The notes beneath the pieces were generated by a model, which searched no databases, was not told the DNA's origin, and saw only the letters and a program-made list of their open reading frames with translations. Source: Ilumatobacter coccineus YM16-304 (lineage in GTDB: Bacteria > Actinomycetota > Acidimicrobiia > Acidimicrobiales > Ilumatobacteraceae). From it: a stretch of DNA of 64,000 nucleotides. Shown here in pieces: positions 32,320 to 44,072 of the stretch (position 1 is the first letter of the stretch; the number at the start of each line of letters is the position of its first letter). The DNA lies in NCBI RefSeq assembly GCF_000348785.1, contig NC_020520.1, positions 2,728,001-2,792,000 on the forward strand, given 5' to 3'. The position numbers and the translations under genes are program-made.

Positions 32320-33738
32320 TCACCGACGAGCGAGGCGGTTCTTGACGCGGCCGCGCATCATGCCCCACCACTCCTTGGGGAGGGCGGGGTACGTGTCGCG
32401 AGCGAAGTCGTCGGCGAGTTGCCCCACCACCTGCGAGTACGACGGATACGGATGGACCATGGCGAACATCTTGCGAAGCCCGATCCCCTGGTCGATGGCG
32501 AGGGTGAACATCCCGATGATCTCCGCCGCACTGGGGCCGACGATGGCCGCACGCAGGATCTTTCCGCTGAATCGCTCGACGTCGACCATGGCCACGCCGT
32601 GTTCGAGATCGTCGGTGTACCCGCGGTCGATGCCCGGCATCTGGATCTCGTAGCGACGCCGCCCGGCTGGGCTCATCGCCTCGACCTCGCTCGGCGACAG
32701 ACCGACCGACGCGATCTCGGGACGCGAGTAGACGGCGTTGGCCATGGCCCGAGGGTCGCCGGTCTTGGGGAGGTAGGGGAGCGCGATGGCGCGAACCGCC
32801 CGACGCCCGATCGCGTTCGCCCCGTGCGTGGTGAGCGTGTTGCCGGTGATGTCGCCGACCGCGAAGATCCCATCGACGTTGGTTCGCCCCCACCCGTCGG
32901 CGACGACTCCCTGGTCGCTCGTCTCGACTCCGGCCTCCTTCAGCCCCAACCCGTCGAGACGTGGCCGCCGTCCGACCGCCAAGAGCACGGTGTCGACACC
33001 AGGGATCGTGTCGCCGTTCGCGAGGTGTGCGGTGCGCGTCGGTTCGTCGAACCGTTCGATCGAGGTGCCGATGTGCATCACCACGCCCCGTCGCTCGAGC
33101 GCCGCCCGGATCGTCGACGACACCAACGGGTCGTCGTTGCCGATCAGCCGATCGGCCAACTCCACGATGTGGACCGCGGAGCCGAGGTCGCGGAACGCCG
33201 TGGCCATCTCCAACGAGATCGCCCCACCACCGACCAGCACGATGGTGCCGGGGACGTCGTGCAGTTCGAACAGCGTCTCGTTGGTGACGAGCGTGTCGTC
33301 GGACATCCCCTCGATGGCGAACTCGACCGGCTGCGACCCGGCGCAGATCACCACGTTGTCGGCGAGCACACGGTGCACGGTGCCGTCGGGAGCATCGACC
33401 TCGACGACGTGCGGATCACGCTCGGACGTGAGTCGGGCTCGCCCTCGCACCAGGTGGATCTGTTCGTGCTCCTCCATCTCGTGGTCTTCGCGGGTGGCGA
33501 GATCGTCGCGCTTGCGGCGCACGTACCCGAACGGGTCGCGCTCACCCGACACGGCGGCGTGGAGCAGTGCCTTCGACGGGATGCAGCCGACGTTCGTGCA
33601 GTCGCCGCCCACCCGACCGGCTTCGACGAGCACCGTGTCGTGCCCGAATCCTGCGAGGCCGATGGCGAGCGTGAGACCGCCCGAGCCGGCGCCGATGACG
33701 ACGGCCTTGTAGGTGCGAGTTGGGTCGTGTCCGATCAT
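32320..33738 (-). CDS. MerA/Lpd-like FAD disulfide oxidoreductase
   Basis: Pyridine-nucleotide disulfide oxidoreductase, 472 residues. FAD motif G-A-G-S-G-G, redox pair C-T-N-V-G-C within G-G-D-C-T-N-V-G-C-I-P-S-K, NAD(P) motif V-G-G-G-A-I-S, and second FAD motif F-A-V-G-D-I-T-G-N. Where dihydrolipoamide dehydrogenase has the catalytic His-Pro-x-x-x-Glu, this reads Y-P-S-Y-S-Q, so it is not a normal Lpd; the mercuric-reductase-like subfamily is closer. No N-terminal HMA domain and no mer genes are near, so mercury resistance is not implied. The ATG at 33738 follows GGAGATCAC. Confidence 0.82.
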   Translation of the reverse strand: MIGHDPTRTYKAVVIGAGSGGLTLAIGLAGFGHDTVLVEAGRVGGDCTNVGCIPSKALLHAAVSGERDPFGYVRRKRDDLATREDHEMEEHEQIHLVRGRARLTSERDPHVVEVDAPDGTVHRVLADNVVICAGSQPVEFAIEGMSDDTLVTNETLFELHDVPGTIVLVGGGAISLEMATAFRDLGSAVHIVELADRLIGNDDPLVSSTIRAALERRGVVMHIGTSIERFDEPTRTAHLANGDTIPGVDTVLLAVGRRPRLDGLGLKEAGVETSDQGVVADGWGRTNVDGIFAVGDITGNTLTTHGANAIGRRAVRAIALPYLPKTGDPRAMANAVYSRPEIASVGLSPSEVEAMSPAGRRRYEIQMPGIDRGYTDDLEHGVAMVDVERFSGKILRAAIVGPSAAEIIGMFTLAIDQGIGLRKMFAMVHPYPSYSQVVGQLADDFARDTYPALPKEWWGMMRGRVKNRLARR

Positions 33739-33787
33739 GTGATCTCCGTGAGTCGAGGACGAGGGGGAAGAGATGGGGGTTCGAAGT

Positions 33788-34420
33788 TCATCGCAGTGCT
33801 CCGGCGGCCCAGCGCACACGTTCGGCGGCGGTGATGGCGACGGCGGCCGCCATGATCCACCAGATCGTGGAAGCTGCGTCGGGGAGCGCGAGGGCGACGA
33901 CGAAGAACACGATCGTCTCGGTGCCTTCGACGAGTCCGCGAGGAATCTCCACCGCGGTCGCCGACGCGTTCCGACCGGCGCCGAGTGAGCGCTTCGCGAG
34001 AATCGACGACAGATAGGCCCAGGTGGTGACGTTGACGTAGAACGTGGCGAGCAGCACGGCGGTGGCGATCCAGGTGGCTCGATCGTCGACGGCCACGGCG
34101 ATGCCGAGTGGGATGGCGGCGTACCCGGTCACGTCGAACACGATGTCGACGAGGCCGCCGAGATCGCTGTCCCGTCCGCTGCGCCGGGCGACGAGTCCGT
34201 CGAGTCCGTCGGCGATGCGACCGGCCAGGAACAGCACGACGGCGAGCGCTACGAGGCGTCGAGATGCGGCGACCGCAGCGGTCAGCGTGAGGGCGAGACC
34301 GCCCGCCGAGACGGCGAGCGGCGGCATGCGTACGACCGGACCGCGGGCGAGCGGGGAGAGCAACCTGTCCTTCACCGGGCGCAAGGTCGAATCGAGCATC
34401 GTGGAGGTCAAACCTTGCAC
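33788..34420 (-). CDS. CDP-alcohol phosphatidyltransferase
   Basis: Integral-membrane enzyme that moves a phosphatidyl group from a CDP-linked donor to an alcohol, 210 residues. D-G-L-V-A-R-R-S-G-R-D-S-D-L-G-G-L-V-D matches the family motif D-G-x2-A-R-x8-G-x3-D-x3-D (final D is in I-V-F-D). Several hydrophobic helices flank it. The acceptor (inositol phosphate, glycerol phosphate or another alcohol) cannot be determined. The GTG at 34420 or the ATG at 34399 could be the start. It lies 49 bases downstream of the reductase start on the same strand, but with no functional link I can name. Confidence 0.8.
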   Translation of the reverse strand: MQGLTSTMLDSTLRPVKDRLLSPLARGPVVRMPPLAVSAGGLALTLTAAVAASRRLVALAVVLFLAGRIADGLDGLVARRSGRDSDLGGLVDIVFDVTGYAAIPLGIAVAVDDRATWIATAVLLATFYVNVTTWAYLSSILAKRSLGAGRNASATAVEIPRGLVEGTETIVFFVVALALPDAASTIWWIMAAAVAITAAERVRWAAGALR

Positions 34421-34518
34421 ACCTCACGATCAGTCCGCACCACGTGCGTGTTTCGTGTTTGGTCACGGTTCGGCGACCACATCGCAGCCGCTCGGGCATC
34501 TCTGTGACAGGGCGTCTC

Positions 34519-34524
34519 TATGTT
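34519..34524 (+). promoter_or_regulatory. candidate -10 box TATGTT for the SSB-like gene
   Basis: TATGTT lies 49 bases before the ATG at 34574, predicting a leader of about 43 bases that contains the CGGGAGACC ribosome-binding site. The 153-base gap 34421-34573 shows nothing else. Confidence 0.35.
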
Positions 34525-34573
34525 GATCGTTGCCGACTCTCCCCGAATGCAACGTTCACATCCGGGAGACCCC

Positions 34574-34945
34574 ATGAACATTCCGTCCAACACGGTCGTG
34601 CTGCGTGGCACGATCGCCAACGAACCGACCGATCGTCAGCTGCCGTCCGGCGTCACCGTGGTGCAGTTCGATCTGCGCACCATCGTCACCGGCGCCGACC
34701 GGTCCGACACGATCACCGTCCCACTGTCGTGGAGCGATCCGACTGCGGCGGGCCGTGCCGCAGCGGTCGACGGTGCCGACGTGGTCGTCACCGGCACGGT
34801 GCGGCGACGCTTCTTCCGTGCGGGCGGGCAGACCCAGAGTCGCACCGAGGTGGTGGTCGATCGTCTCGTGCCGTCGAGGCGCACGAAGTCGGTGAGGTCA
34901 CTCCTCGCCGCGGTGGCCGCCGATCTCACGCAAGACTGCGGATGA
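34574..34945 (+). CDS. SSB-like OB-fold protein lacking the acidic tail
   Basis: A 123-residue protein resembling single-stranded DNA-binding protein: V-V-L-R-G-T-I-A-N-E-P opens the OB fold and V-V-V-T-G-T-V-R-R-R-F-F follows the central part. It is shorter than typical SSB and lacks the acidic C-terminal tip (D-D-x-P-F type) that recruits partner proteins; the end is V-A-A-D-L-T-Q-D-C-G. It is therefore likely a secondary SSB or a regulator rather than the replicative one. A good ribosome-binding site (GGGAG) selects ATG 34574. The 3' end overlaps the DUF1015 gene by 20 bases, tail to tail. Confidence 0.7.
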   Translation: MNIPSNTVVLRGTIANEPTDRQLPSGVTVVQFDLRTIVTGADRSDTITVPLSWSDPTAAGRAAAVDGADVVVTGTVRRRFFRAGGQTQSRTEVVVDRLVPSRRTKSVRSLLAAVAADLTQDCG

Positions 34946-36110
34946 CCAAACCGGTGAGCAGCTTCGGGGTGAAGAACGTCGATTTCGGCGGCATGACGAT
35001 GCCTTCACGGGCGGTGCGTTCGATCTCTTCGATGCTCACGGGCCGGATCAGCACACCGGCGACGGCGTCGCCCGACGCAACGGCGTCGGCCACGCGGTCG
35101 ACTCCGTGCTGGTAGGTGACCGAGTGATCGACGTCGGCGAGGAGATGCTCGAGCCACACGCCGTCGAGGGCGCGGACGTCGTCGAACGCACCGGGTCGGG
35201 GAGTGAGCCATTCGGCGTTGCCGTCGGCGTGCACCAGGCACAGCGCGCCGCGCTCGTTCATCTCGGCGAGCGTCGATGCCGAGGCAGCCCCGGCTGGTGA
35301 GCGCTCGAAGCCCACGTCGAGCGCGGCGACGAGATCGTCGAGCGAGATGTCGCTGTACAGACGGTGGATGGCCTCCACGCTGAGCTGATCGCCGACGAGT
35401 TCGCTGACGAACACGAGCGTGTCTTCGGCCGGCGTCGAGTCGCTGCCCGACGCTGCTCGCACCTCGTCGCGGAACTGCTGAGCGACGCCATAGCGGTGAT
35501 GCCCGTCGGCGATGAGTACGTCGTCGGTGGCGATCTTGGCCGAGATCGCCTCGATGCGTGCCGGGTCGCTCACGCGCTCCACGGTGTGTTCGACGCCGTC
35601 GAGGGTGACCGAGGCGATCTGCTCACCGGGCTCCATCAGGAGTTCGGTGAGGCCACCAGCGAGCGAAAGCCCCCACACCGGCGACATGTTGGCGTTGGTC
35701 GCCCGCGTGAGATCGAGTCGGTCGGTCGAGGCCTTGGGGGTGATGCGCTCGTGGGGGAGCACGCCGCATTCGCCGTACGGGCCGACTTCCAATCCGCCGA
35801 GCACGCCGACGATGTTGCGGTCGGCACCGCTGGCGTCGACGAAGCGCAGGCGGTACAGCGTGTACGTCGGCGTGTCGTCGTACGACATGACGCGCGCATC
35901 GATCCACTCGGCGAGCACTCGGGCCGCCGCGTCGTAGCGATCGGCACCGTCTGCTTCGCGCGGCACGTCGACGTGGGTGATGTTGAACGGGCTCCGCGCG
36001 TTGAGCGCATCGAGGTCGGCCGGCGACAGCACGTCGTAGGGCGGCGCGATCAGATCGTCGATCTGCGAGTCGCAGTAGCGGAGGGCAGGGAACGGGGTGA
36101 ACCTGGGCAC
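34926..36110 (-). CDS. DUF1015-family protein
   Basis: Conserved 394-residue protein of DUF1015. It shows the diagnostic P-P-Y-D-V-L-S near residue 25 and the I-A-D-G-H-H-R-Y-G-V-A motif that defines the family's centre. Biochemical function is not established for bacterial members; relatives have been linked to serine kinase/ParB-like folds. GTG 36110 is preferred because it is followed directly by the conserved V-P-R-F-T-P-F-P-A-L-R-Y opening; frames upstream show no family similarity. Confidence 0.82.
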   Translation of the reverse strand: MPRFTPFPALRYCDSQIDDLIAPPYDVLSPADLDALNARSPFNITHVDVPREADGADRYDAAARVLAEWIDARVMSYDDTPTYTLYRLRFVDASGADRNIVGVLGGLEVGPYGECGVLPHERITPKASTDRLDLTRATNANMSPVWGLSLAGGLTELLMEPGEQIASVTLDGVEHTVERVSDPARIEAISAKIATDDVLIADGHHRYGVAQQFRDEVRAASGSDSTPAEDTLVFVSELVGDQLSVEAIHRLYSDISLDDLVAALDVGFERSPAGAASASTLAEMNERGALCLVHADGNAEWLTPRPGAFDDVRALDGVWLEHLLADVDHSVTYQHGVDRVADAVASGDAVAGVLIRPVSIEEIERTAREGIVMPPKSTFFTPKLLTGLVIRSLA

Positions 36111-36159
36111 CCGAACAGGATGCCAGCCAACACGCCGCTTGGTGGCACCATTGCCGACG

Positions 36160-36969
36160 ATGTCGTTCGAACCCGACCAGATCTCGACCGTGCTCTGCGA
36201 TCTCGACGGGGTCGTCTGGCTCGCGCACCAGCCGATACCGGGCTCGGTGGAGGCGATCGCACGCCTCCGTGCATCGGGACGCCGGGTCATGTTCGTCACC
36301 AACAACTCGTCGAAACTCGTCGCCGAGCAGGAATCGGCCCTCGGAGCGATCGGCATACCGGCGATCGGTGACGTGGTCAGCTCGGCGATGGCCGGTGCGG
36401 CTCTGGTCGCACCCGGCGAACGGGTCCTCGTCGCCGGCGGACCGGGCGTGGTGGAAGCGGTCGAGCGCCGCGGCGCCACCGCACTGCTCAACGACGGCGA
36501 GACCGACCACGGTCCCGTCGACGCGGTCGTGGTCGGGCTGCATCGTGAGTTCGACTACTGGCGCCTCGCCACCGCCGCCAAAGCGGTGATGAACGGTGCC
36601 CGTCTCATCGGCACCAACGGCGACACCACCTTCCCGACACCCAGCGGTCTCGAGCCCGGTGGCGGTGCCCTCGTCGCCGCGGTAGCGACGGTCGCGGGCG
36701 TCGACGCCGTGATCGGTGGCAAACCACATCGTCCGATGGCCGACGTGATCCTCGACGTGCTCTCGACCGCTGCCGACCGTTTCGATCCGCAACACGCGCT
36801 CATGGTCGGCGACCGACTCGACACCGACGGTCTGTTCGGCCGCGAACTCGGCTCGCCGTTCGCGCTCGTTCGTTCGGGCGTGATCGAGCCGGGAGCAGCG
36901 ATCGACCCGTCGGTGCCGGTGGCCCTCGACGTGTCCGATCTCGCGGCGGTGGCCGCTGCGCTTGGGTAG
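36160..36969 (+). CDS. NagD-like HAD phosphatase (type IIA)
   Basis: HAD hydrolase of subfamily IIA, 269 residues. Motif I is C-D-L-D-G-V-V-W, motif II F-V-T-N-N-S-S, Lys motif G-K-P-H-R-P-M, and the metal Asp lies in V-G-D-R-L-D-T-D. The NagD/pyridoxal-phosphatase/4-nitrophenyl phosphatase group acts on small phosphate esters. In Mycobacterium a NagD-like gene also precedes tlyA, the same neighbourhood as here. Its TAG stop begins the next gene's -10 box. Confidence 0.87.
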   Translation: MSFEPDQISTVLCDLDGVVWLAHQPIPGSVEAIARLRASGRRVMFVTNNSSKLVAEQESALGAIGIPAIGDVVSSAMAGAALVAPGERVLVAGGPGVVEAVERRGATALLNDGETDHGPVDAVVVGLHREFDYWRLATAAKAVMNGARLIGTNGDTTFPTPSGLEPGGGALVAAVATVAGVDAVIGGKPHRPMADVILDVLSTAADRFDPQHALMVGDRLDTDGLFGRELGSPFALVRSGVIEPGAAIDPSVPVALDVSDLAAVAAALG

Positions 36970-36972
36970 TCT
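36967..36972 (+). promoter_or_regulatory. -10 box TAGTCT built on the upstream stop codon
   Basis: The first three bases are the HAD phosphatase stop; the hexamer ends 6 bases before the ATG at 36979. Confidence 0.5.
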
Positions 36973-36978
36973 TCGCCC

Positions 36979-37536
36979 ATGGCCAACTCCACGCTCCAAC
37001 GCCTGCTCGACGCCGGTGTCCAGTTCGGTGAGATGTCGAAGAAGCAAGCCGAGTCGATCGTGCGCCAGCTGGTCAAAGCCGGCGAAGTGCAGAAGCGCGA
37101 CACCGAGCACCTCGTCAGCAGCCTCGTCGAGCGTGGCCGTGACACCTCCGAGAAGGTGAGCGAGGCCATCCAACGCGAGGTGTCCAAGCAGGTCAGCTGG
37201 ATGTCGGAGCGCTTCGACGAACTCGAAGACCGCTTCGAAGACCTCGCCGAGTCGCTCGCCGCCCGCGTCGGCAACGAGGCCCCAGCCGAGAAACAGCCGG
37301 CAGCCAGGAAGAAGACTGCGCCGAAGAAGAAGACCGCAGCAAAGAAGAAGGCCGCGCCGAAGAAGAAGGCCGCAGCAAAGAAGAAGAAGGCTGCACCGAA
37401 GAAGACCGCAGCAAAGAAGAAGGCCGCACCGAAGAAGAAGGCGGCGCCACGCAAGAAGAGCGCGGCCAAGAAGGCGGTCGGCTCGTCGGGCGTCGCACCG
37501 GTAAAGACCAGCCGCGCCAAGCGCGACGCCAGCTGA
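36979..37536 (+). CDS. histone H1-like / phasin-like basic protein
   Basis: A 185-residue two-part protein. Residues 1-100 are helical and acidic-to-neutral (S-E-R-F-D-E-L-E-D-R-F-E-D-L-A), able to form a coiled coil. Residues 110-165 are almost only Lys, Ala and Pro in repeats such as K-K-K-A-A-P-K-K-K-A-A, as in histone H1 tails. Similar tails occur on mycobacterial HupB, on chlamydial and bordetellal H1-like proteins and on PhaF-type phasins. DNA compaction or tethering is therefore likely, and binding to storage granules is an alternative. Leaderless start; 16 bases before tlyA, probably co-transcribed. Confidence 0.75.
   Translation: MANSTLQRLLDAGVQFGEMSKKQAESIVRQLVKAGEVQKRDTEHLVSSLVERGRDTSEKVSEAIQREVSKQVSWMSERFDELEDRFEDLAESLAARVGNEAPAEKQPAARKKTAPKKKTAAKKKAAPKKKAAAKKKKAAPKKTAAKKKAAPKKKAAPRKKSAAKKAVGSSGVAPVKTSRAKRDAS
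37306..37474 (+). repeat. Lys/Ala/Pro codon repeats encoding the basic tail
   Basis: Short in-frame repeats of AAGAAG, GCCGCA and CCG combine into units like A-A-P-K-K-K and A-A-A-K-K-K. The stretch is A-rich compared with the surrounding GC-rich genes and prone to length change, so tail length may vary between strains. Confidence 0.6.
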
Positions 37537-37552
37537 CCACGACCGTCGATCG

Positions 37553-38317
37553 ATGGCGCCACGACGTCGGCTCGACGCCGAACTGGTGCGACGTGAGCTC
37601 GTTCCGAGCCGCGCCGTCGCCCAACAACTCATTGAGGCCGACCGTGTGCTGGTCAACGGGGCGATCGCCGCAAAAGCATCGCGCCAGGTCGCTCCCGGCG
37701 ATGCCGTCGTCGTGGAGGGACCTCCGGCGCGTTTCGTCGGTCGCGGCGCCGAGAAGCTCGAACACGCGCTCACCGAGTTCGACATCGACGTGACCGGACT
37801 CCGTCTGCTCGATGCCGGTGCATCGACCGGAGGGTTCACCGACTCCGTGCTGCAACGCGGTGCTCGCCACGTCGTCGCCGTCGACGTCGGGCACGGCCAA
37901 CTCCACGAACGCCTCCGCGCCGACGAGCGGGTCACCAACCTCGAGCGCCAGAACATCCGAGCGGTCACGCCCGAGATCGTCGGCGGCCTCGTCGACGGCG
38001 TCGTCGGCGATCTGTCGTTCATCTCGCTGCGGTTGGTGATCGACCCGATCGTGTCGGTCTGCGTGCCCGGCGGTTTTCTGGTGCTGCTCGTCAAGCCACA
38101 GTTCGAGGCCGGGCGCACCGAGGTGAGCAGAGGGCGCGGCATCGTCACCGACCCGGCGATCCACGAGCGGGTGCGCGGCGAGATCGGCGACGCACTCGCC
38201 GACGCCGGCTGCACGGTCGTCGACTGGACCACGTCGCCGATCACCGGTGCCGACGGCAACGTCGAGTTCTTGGTCCATGCCACCACCCCCGTCGAGGTGG
38301 CAGGATCAGCGTCGTGA
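37553..38317 (+). CDS. tlyA: TlyA-family rRNA 2'-O-methyltransferase
   Basis: RNA methyltransferase, 254 residues. An S4 domain (R-L-D-A-E-L-V-R-R-E-L-V-P-S-R to V-L-V-N-G) binds RNA and is followed by a FtsJ-like SAM domain with L-L-D-A-G-A-S-T-G-G-F-T-D, D-V-G-H-G-Q, and catalytic Lys in L-L-V-K-P-Q-F-E. In Mycobacterium TlyA modifies 16S and 23S rRNA and its loss gives capreomycin resistance. The stop overlaps the NAD kinase start (GTGA), the same order as in Mycobacterium (tlyA-ppnK-recN). Confidence 0.92.
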   Translation: MAPRRRLDAELVRRELVPSRAVAQQLIEADRVLVNGAIAAKASRQVAPGDAVVVEGPPARFVGRGAEKLEHALTEFDIDVTGLRLLDAGASTGGFTDSVLQRGARHVVAVDVGHGQLHERLRADERVTNLERQNIRAVTPEIVGGLVDGVVGDLSFISLRLVIDPIVSVCVPGGFLVLLVKPQFEAGRTEVSRGRGIVTDPAIHERVRGEIGDALADAGCTVVDWTTSPITGADGNVEFLVHATTPVEVAGSAS

Positions 38318-39177
38318 GTTCTGCCATGCCCCGTCGTCTGATGCTCGTCGCACACCACGAGCGCGCCGAAGCGGAGGTCCATGCCACGGCGATCGCAGCA
38401 TGGTGTGCTGCCAACGACGTCGAGTTCTGGATGCCGCCGATCGACGCGACCGAGCTGGCGTTGCCGCAGCACGGCAGCGATCGTCCGGCGTCGGACGCCG
38501 ACGCGGTGGTGAGCCTCGGCGGCGACGGCACGATGTTGCGCAGCGTCGAGTTGCTCGAAGGGGCCGACGTTCCGCTCATCGGCGTCAACCTCGGCTCGCT
38601 GGGCTATCTCACCGAGGTCGAGCCCGAGTCGATGACCAGCGCCTTCGATCGTTTCGCGCTCGGCGCCGAGGAGGGGGAGTGGCACCTCGACGAGCGCATG
38701 ATGCTCGATGTGGCCGTCAACGGTGAGGTCATCGGACGCTCGCTCAACGAGGCCGTGGTCGAGAAGAACCAGTCGGGCCACACCGTGCGACTGCTCGCCC
38801 GGATCGACGGAGACCCGTTCACCCACTACGAAGCCGACGGGTTGATCGTGTCGACGCCGACCGGGTCGACCGCGTACTCGCTGTCGGCTCGCGGGCCGAT
38901 CGTGTCGCCGCAGCACCGTGCGATCCTGCTCACGCCGGTGTCGCCGCACATGCTCTTCGACCGGTCGCTGGTGCTCAGCCCGAGCGAGGTCGTCGAGATC
39001 GAGGTCGCAGGTCATCGGCGAGCCGACGTCGCCGTCGACGGTCAACCGGGCGGGGTGCTCGAACCCGGCGACGTCGTGCGTTGCAGCCCGTCGAAGGCCA
39101 CCGCCAAGTTCGTGCGCTTCGGCGCTTACCGCTACCACCAGATCCTCAAGTCGAAGTTCGGTCTCACCGACCGCTGA
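38314..39177 (+). CDS. nadK: NAD kinase
   Basis: Phosphorylates NAD to NADP, 287 residues. The G-G-D-G-T-M-L-R motif binds ATP, and N-E-A-V-V-E-K, D-G-L-I-V-S-T-P-T-G-S-T-A-Y-S are the NAD-site stretches. The start is GTG 38314 overlapping the tlyA stop, or ATG 38326 (M-P-R-R-L-M). Its coupling to tlyA and proximity to recN is the conserved actinobacterial order. Confidence 0.93.
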   Translation: MSSAMPRRLMLVAHHERAEAEVHATAIAAWCAANDVEFWMPPIDATELALPQHGSDRPASDADAVVSLGGDGTMLRSVELLEGADVPLIGVNLGSLGYLTEVEPESMTSAFDRFALGAEEGEWHLDERMMLDVAVNGEVIGRSLNEAVVEKNQSGHTVRLLARIDGDPFTHYEADGLIVSTPTGSTAYSLSARGPIVSPQHRAILLTPVSPHMLFDRSLVLSPSEVVEIEVAGHRRADVAVDGQPGGVLEPGDVVRCSPSKATAKFVRFGAYRYHQILKSKFGLTDR

Positions 39178-39243
39178 CGTCCGACAGCGGCGTCACCTCG
39201 CTCGCCGTGCAACTCTGTGACACCCGTGGTGTTCACTGGTGGT

Positions 39244-43131
<3,888 letters not shown>

Positions 43132-43142
43132 TCGACTGCCTC

Positions 43143-44072
43143 ATGGCCACGGCGCCACTCCCGCTCGAAGCCGAGGAGTTCTTGGCGTGGATGCTCTCGG
43201 AGAAGGGCCGGTCGGCCAACACCCTCGCCGCCTACCGGCGCGATCTTCGCTCGTACTGCACCTGGCTCGAAGAGCGCGGGCACACCGTGCTCGATGTCGA
43301 TCACACGACGCTGGTGGCGTTCACGACCGAGCGGAAGGCGAGCGACTCCGCGACGTCGACGGTCGCTCGGCAACTCGCGGCGATACGCATGCTGCACCGA
43401 TATCTCCTCGTCGAAGGTGAACGTGGCGATGATCCAACGGCCGATCTCGAAGGCGTCAAGGTGCCGTCGGGAATCCCGAAGCCGTTGACCGAGACACAGA
43501 TCAACAGCCTGCTGGCCTCGGTCGTGGGCCACACGCCGATCGATCACCGCGACCGGGCGCTGCTCGAACTGCTCTACGCGACCGGGGCGCGTATCTCCGA
43601 GGCGACCGGGCTGTCGATCGGCGACCTCGACCTCGATGGCCGACTCGTCCGGCTCTACGGCAAGGGCTCCAAGGAACGCATCGTGCCGTTCGGGTCGGCC
43701 GCCGCAGGCGCGCTCGACGACTGGTTCTCGCCGCGAGGGCGTGCCCGCCTCGTCCCCGACGTGTGGCAGCGGCGCGGCGACGCCGAGGCGGTGTTCTTGA
43801 ACACGCGCGGCGGCCGGTTGACGCGACAGGCGGCTTGGCTGGTCGTGAAGAAGTACGGGCAACGGTCGGGCATCTCCGACGACCTGTCACCCCACGTCCT
43901 GCGACACTCGTGCGCAACGCACCTGCTCGACCACGGGGCAGACCTGCGCGTGGTGCAGGAGATGCTCGGGCACGTCTCGATCTCGACCACCCAGGTGTAC
44001 ACACGAGTGAGCCAGGAGCGCTTGTTCGACGTGTACCGCTCGGCGCATCCGCGCGCCAGAATGACTTCGTGA
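43143..44072 (+). CDS. xerD: tyrosine site-specific recombinase XerD
   Basis: Chromosome-dimer resolution recombinase, 309 residues. SAM-like N-terminal domain (N-T-L-A-A-Y-R-R-D-L), then the catalytic set: Arg in T-G-A-R-I-S-E, Lys in G-K-G-S-K-E-R, H-V-L-R-H-S, H in L-G-H-V-S-I-S-T, and Tyr in Q-V-Y-T-R-V. Its place after pyrG-nudix and before scpAB matches the housekeeping XerD locus, so it is not an integrase of a mobile element. The stop overlaps the HD-protein start (GTGA). Confidence 0.93.
   Translation: MATAPLPLEAEEFLAWMLSEKGRSANTLAAYRRDLRSYCTWLEERGHTVLDVDHTTLVAFTTERKASDSATSTVARQLAAIRMLHRYLLVEGERGDDPTADLEGVKVPSGIPKPLTETQINSLLASVVGHTPIDHRDRALLELLYATGARISEATGLSIGDLDLDGRLVRLYGKGSKERIVPFGSAAAGALDDWFSPRGRARLVPDVWQRRGDAEAVFLNTRGGRLTRQAAWLVVKKYGQRSGISDDLSPHVLRHSCATHLLDHGADLRVVQEMLGHVSISTTQVYTRVSQERLFDVYRSAHPRARMTS

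Noticed and set aside
32320-33738. Mercury-resistance reductase
   Set aside because: No N-terminal metal-binding domain, no C-terminal Cys pair, and no merR/merB genes nearby.
35623-39138. A 1171-codon open frame on the minus strand
   Set aside because: It runs antisense to the HAD phosphatase, H1-like, tlyA and nadK genes, is low-complexity and His/Arg/Asp-rich, and shows no domain; it is a product of third-position GC bias.
43143-44072. Tyrosine recombinase as integrase of a mobile element
   Set aside because: Gene order pyrG-nudix-xerD-(HD) then scpAB is the housekeeping XerD locus; no att repeats, tRNA or cargo genes are seen.
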